A DNA stretch of 64,000 nucleotides from Acidimicrobiales bacterium (GTDB taxonomy: Bacteria; Actinomycetota; Acidimicrobiia; Acidimicrobiales; Aldehydirespiratoraceae). Of this stretch, positions 61,861 through 64,000 are shown in pieces; the first letter of the stretch is position 1; each line of letters begins with the position of its first letter. Position numbers and translations under genes: made by a program. The stretch covers positions 62,001-126,000 of the forward strand of contig JAVJSI010000012.1 of the NCBI GenBank assembly GCA_040219515.1, written 5' to 3'. The notes beneath the pieces are model-generated. The model made no database searches, was not told the DNA's origin, and saw only the letters and a list, made by a program, of their open reading frames with translations.

Positions 61861-63645
61861 GTGCCACACAGAGGATTCCGTCGAGTCGCCGGTCTGGTGT
61901 TGGTCGCCCTCGTGACGGGTATCGGCTTCGGTGCGCCGGCCGTGGCCCAGTCGGACACGGGCGACCCGGCCCTCACCGTCGCGACCACTGCGTCCTATCG
62001 CGTCGTGGTCGACACCGCTCGGGTCGAAGTGGCATTCGGCTACGAGTTCGAGAACCAGACCGCAGCTGCGGCGTTTCCGGGGTTCTTCGAGTCACTCCCG
62101 GTCGATGCCGTCGACGTGGTGGTCACAGACGGGTCGGGGGAACTCCTTGCCGGTCCGACCACCGAGGAGGACGGTTTCGACACGTGGTTGGTGGGTTTTC
62201 GGCGTCCGCTCGAGCCGGGTGAGACGGCCACCGTCACGATCGAGTGGGCGCTCGAACACTCCGTTTCACCGTCCGGTCCGCTCGTCTTCCCGGGGGCAGC
62301 GTCGTTCGACGTCTATGTCCCCGGGCCGGGAGAGTCCACGTGGGCACCCCCCGAGATCGAGTTGCCCGACGGTTTCGTCGCCGTGGGGTCGCCTGCGCCA
62401 CCGGAGATCGCGGCGCCCTATGAGATCGTGCGGGTGTCCTACGTCGACCCCGATGCGTTCTTCTCGCGGACGGTGGTGCTGCCGCCCGAGATCACCGTGC
62501 AGGACTGGGACTCCCGCGGCGCGTGGACCATCGACGTGGTCGATCGGGCCGAGGCCGTGGTGGCGTCGCTCGACAGCTGGTTCGGACCACGCGTCGACCC
62601 GCTCGAGCTCTGGCGGGCCTTTGCGACGTCCGAGCATCCGATGGTGGGCCCGGACCAGCTCGGGTTGGTCGGCGACGACGCCGAGTCGGTCGATCACCAG
62701 CTGGCCCACGCGTGGCTGAGCGATGTGGACGTCGACGAGCCGTGGTTCATCGAGGGGCTCGCGTCGGCATTCGCGGGAAACCAGCCCGATCCGTCGGGGC
62801 CGGCAGACGTCGTCCCCGTGGTCGTGAACGAGATCGGCGCGGCGGGGGTGCGATCCGTGGTCGATGCGCTGCGGGACGGCACGATCACCTACCCCGGCCC
62901 GGTTGCCGAACCCCAGCCGTTGCCGCCCGATTGGCGCACGCTGCTCGATCATCTCGAGGGGGTGGCCGGGGCCGACGGCGTGGACGATCTGTTGCGGGCG
63001 ACGACCCTGCTCGACGAGGCCGAACTGGTACTGCTCGATCAGCGGGCCATCGCCCGGGTCGACCATGACGCGCTCGAGTTTCGGGCCGGCGGCTGGACGT
63101 TGCCGCCCTATCTACGTCATGCGATGGCGGCGTGGGAGTTCGACGACTTCACCGCCGCGCAGGCGGCGGTGAGCGACGTGATCGTTCGTCGCGACGGGCT
63201 GCTCGCCTGGGCCGAGTCGCTGGATCTGCCGCCCCGTGACGACGGCAAGGTGCTGTTCGAGTCGGCCGAGACGGACATGGCCGAGGTCAACGATCTGCTC
63301 GACGCACAGGAGGCTGCGCTGGAGGCCTTCGACGAGGCGGAGCGGATGGTGAACGGCGACCGGGGACTGCTCGCCGGTGTGGGGCTCATCGGCCAGGACG
63401 TCGAGGCCGACCTCGAGTCCCTTCGAGTGGCCTGGATCGACGGCGACTACGACCGGGTCGAGCACGACAGCCATGCGTTGGCTTCGCGGGTCGAAGGCGC
63501 GGTCGGCGACGGCACGATCCGCTTGCTGATCCCGGCGCTGGGCCTGATCGCCGTGTGGCAGCTCGTCCGCATGGTTCGCCGTGGCACGGCTGCCGATGTC
63601 ACCGGGGCGGCCGACGATCAGTCCACGGAGAACACGTCGGCGTAG
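61861..63645 (+). CDS. secreted, membrane-anchored peptidase-MA-like protein with HQxxH
   Basis: A 594-residue exported protein. The N-terminal signal (VAGLVLVALVTGIGFGAPAV, AQ) precedes a beta-rich N-terminal half, a middle helical half, and a C-terminal span (about 560-577, LLIPALGLIAVWQLV). At about 279-283, HQLAHAWLSD resembles the HExxH zinc motif of MA-clan peptidases and is followed by WFIEGLASAF with Glu298 as third ligand; but the catalytic Glu of HExxH is Gln280. It therefore seems to be a non-catalytic or altered peptidase-like protein. GTG 61861. The end overlaps the acyl-CoA synthetase gene. Confidence 0.78.
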   Translation: MPHRGFRRVAGLVLVALVTGIGFGAPAVAQSDTGDPALTVATTASYRVVVDTARVEVAFGYEFENQTAAAAFPGFFESLPVDAVDVVVTDGSGELLAGPTTEEDGFDTWLVGFRRPLEPGETATVTIEWALEHSVSPSGPLVFPGAASFDVYVPGPGESTWAPPEIELPDGFVAVGSPAPPEIAAPYEIVRVSYVDPDAFFSRTVVLPPEITVQDWDSRGAWTIDVVDRAEAVVASLDSWFGPRVDPLELWRAFATSEHPMVGPDQLGLVGDDAESVDHQLAHAWLSDVDVDEPWFIEGLASAFAGNQPDPSGPADVVPVVVNEIGAAGVRSVVDALRDGTITYPGPVAEPQPLPPDWRTLLDHLEGVAGADGVDDLLRATTLLDEAELVLLDQRAIARVDHDALEFRAGGWTLPPYLRHAMAAWEFDDFTAAQAAVSDVIVRRDGLLAWAESLDLPPRDDGKVLFESAETDMAEVNDLLDAQEAALEAFDEAERMVNGDRGLLAGVGLIGQDVEADLESLRVAWIDGDYDRVEHDSHALASRVEGAVGDGTIRLLIPALGLIAVWQLVRMVRRGTAADVTGAADDQSTENTSA

Positions 63646-64000
63646 TCCGCCCGCAGCACGTTCTTCTGGATCTTGCCCATCGCGTTGCGGGGTAGTGCGT
63701 CGACGACGATCCGGATCTTCGGGTGCTTGAAACGGGCCAGTTTCTGTTGCAGCGCGGTCGTGGCTGTGGCGGGCTCGAAGTCCGGCTCGACCACGAGCAC
63801 GGCCACGACGCCCTCACCGAAGTCGGGGTGGGGAACCCCGATCACCGCGGACTCCCGGATGCCGTCGACCCCGTCGAGCACGAGTTCGATCTCCTTGGGA
63901 TAGATGTTCTCGCCGCCACTGATGATCATGTCGCCGGCCCGGCCTTGCAGCGTCAGGCGGCCCTCGGCATCGAGGCTGCCCACGTCGCCGGTCGCGAACC
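63618..64000 (-). CDS. AMP-forming acyl-CoA synthetase, C-terminal part (5' end beyond window)
   Basis: The last 126 codons of an ANL-family CoA ligase. FATGDVGSLDAEGRLTLQGR, AGDMIISGGENIYPKEIE (the hinge region) and LPRNAMGKIQKNVLR (the catalytic Lys segment) are visible. The wording of MGKIQK resembles malonyl-CoA synthetase-like and other short-chain ligases, but the deciding N-terminal part is outside the window. Its stop overlaps the convergent peptidase-MA-like gene by 28 bp. Confidence 0.9.
   Translation of the reverse strand, partial: FATGDVGSLDAEGRLTLQGRAGDMIISGGENIYPKEIELVLDGVDGIRESAVIGVPHPDFGEGVVAVLVVEPDFEPATATTALQQKLARFKHPKIRIVVDALPRNAMGKIQKNVLRADYADVFSVD

Overview
The window is a 64 kb stretch of high-GC DNA from an actinomycete chromosome. 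Gene content and order (dnaA-dnaN-recF-gyrB-gyrA running left, rpmH-rnpA-yidD-yidC-jag-rsmG-parA-parB running right, then cwlM-trxA-trxB-sigM, DUF6049, pcnA and, further on, rpsF-ssb-rpsR-rplI-dnaB) match the replication-origin region of Actinomycetota. Details such as LtrA between dnaN and recF and a kinase where mycobacteria have MviN suggest a deep-branching class, probably Acidimicrobiia. That placement is an inference, because no rRNA gene is present. One tRNA gene (tRNA-Ile, GAT) was found. No CRISPR array, insertion sequence, prophage or intein was seen.

Region 1 (1-20.8 kb) is a metabolic block. It holds lipid and acyl-CoA genes (acyl-CoA ligase, PlsC-type acyltransferases, alpha/beta hydrolases, DUF1295), a TauD-like dioxygenase with a D-aminoacylase-like amidohydrolase, and a B12-dependent acyl-CoA mutase operon (large subunit, B12 subunit, MeaB) followed by a P450. 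The mutase active-site residues are those of isobutyryl-CoA mutase, not methylmalonyl-CoA mutase. At 12959-13815 two overlapping AhpD/carboxymuconolactone-decarboxylase genes occur. The second has an in-frame TGA exactly at the second Cys of its CxxC motif, followed at the right distance by a bacterial SECIS-like hairpin with an AGGU loop. It is a strong selenoprotein candidate and the most interesting item in the window.

Region 2 (20.9-39.3 kb) is the origin core. Genes diverge from the dnaA-rpmH gap, which carries a cluster of DnaA-box-like sequences. Two perfect parS sites lie just upstream of parA-parB. The rpmH-rnpA-yidD-yidC and jag-rsmG pairs overlap, implying translational coupling.

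Region 3 (39.4-54.8 kb) is a cell-envelope and redox block on the minus strand: a CwlM-like amidase homologue that has lost its zinc ligands, TrxA, TrxB, an ECF sigma factor with a likely anti-sigma partner, a Ser/Thr kinase with an extracellular discoidin-like domain in the position of mycobacterial MviN but without the flippase, DegV and DUF6049. A plus-strand set follows (histone-deacetylase-like hydrolase, CCA-adding enzyme, DUF5318, PanB).

Region 4 (54.8-64 kb) contains the rpsF-ssb-rpsR-rplI-dnaB operon, with an unusually long, acidic S18 tail. It also has two copies of a roughly 130-bp repeat predicted to fold as RNA, an enoyl-CoA hydratase, a secreted peptidase-MA-like protein with HQxxH in place of HExxH, and the end of a second acyl-CoA synthetase. 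Start codons were chosen from family lengths, overlaps and Shine-Dalgarno-like sequence, and several remain uncertain.
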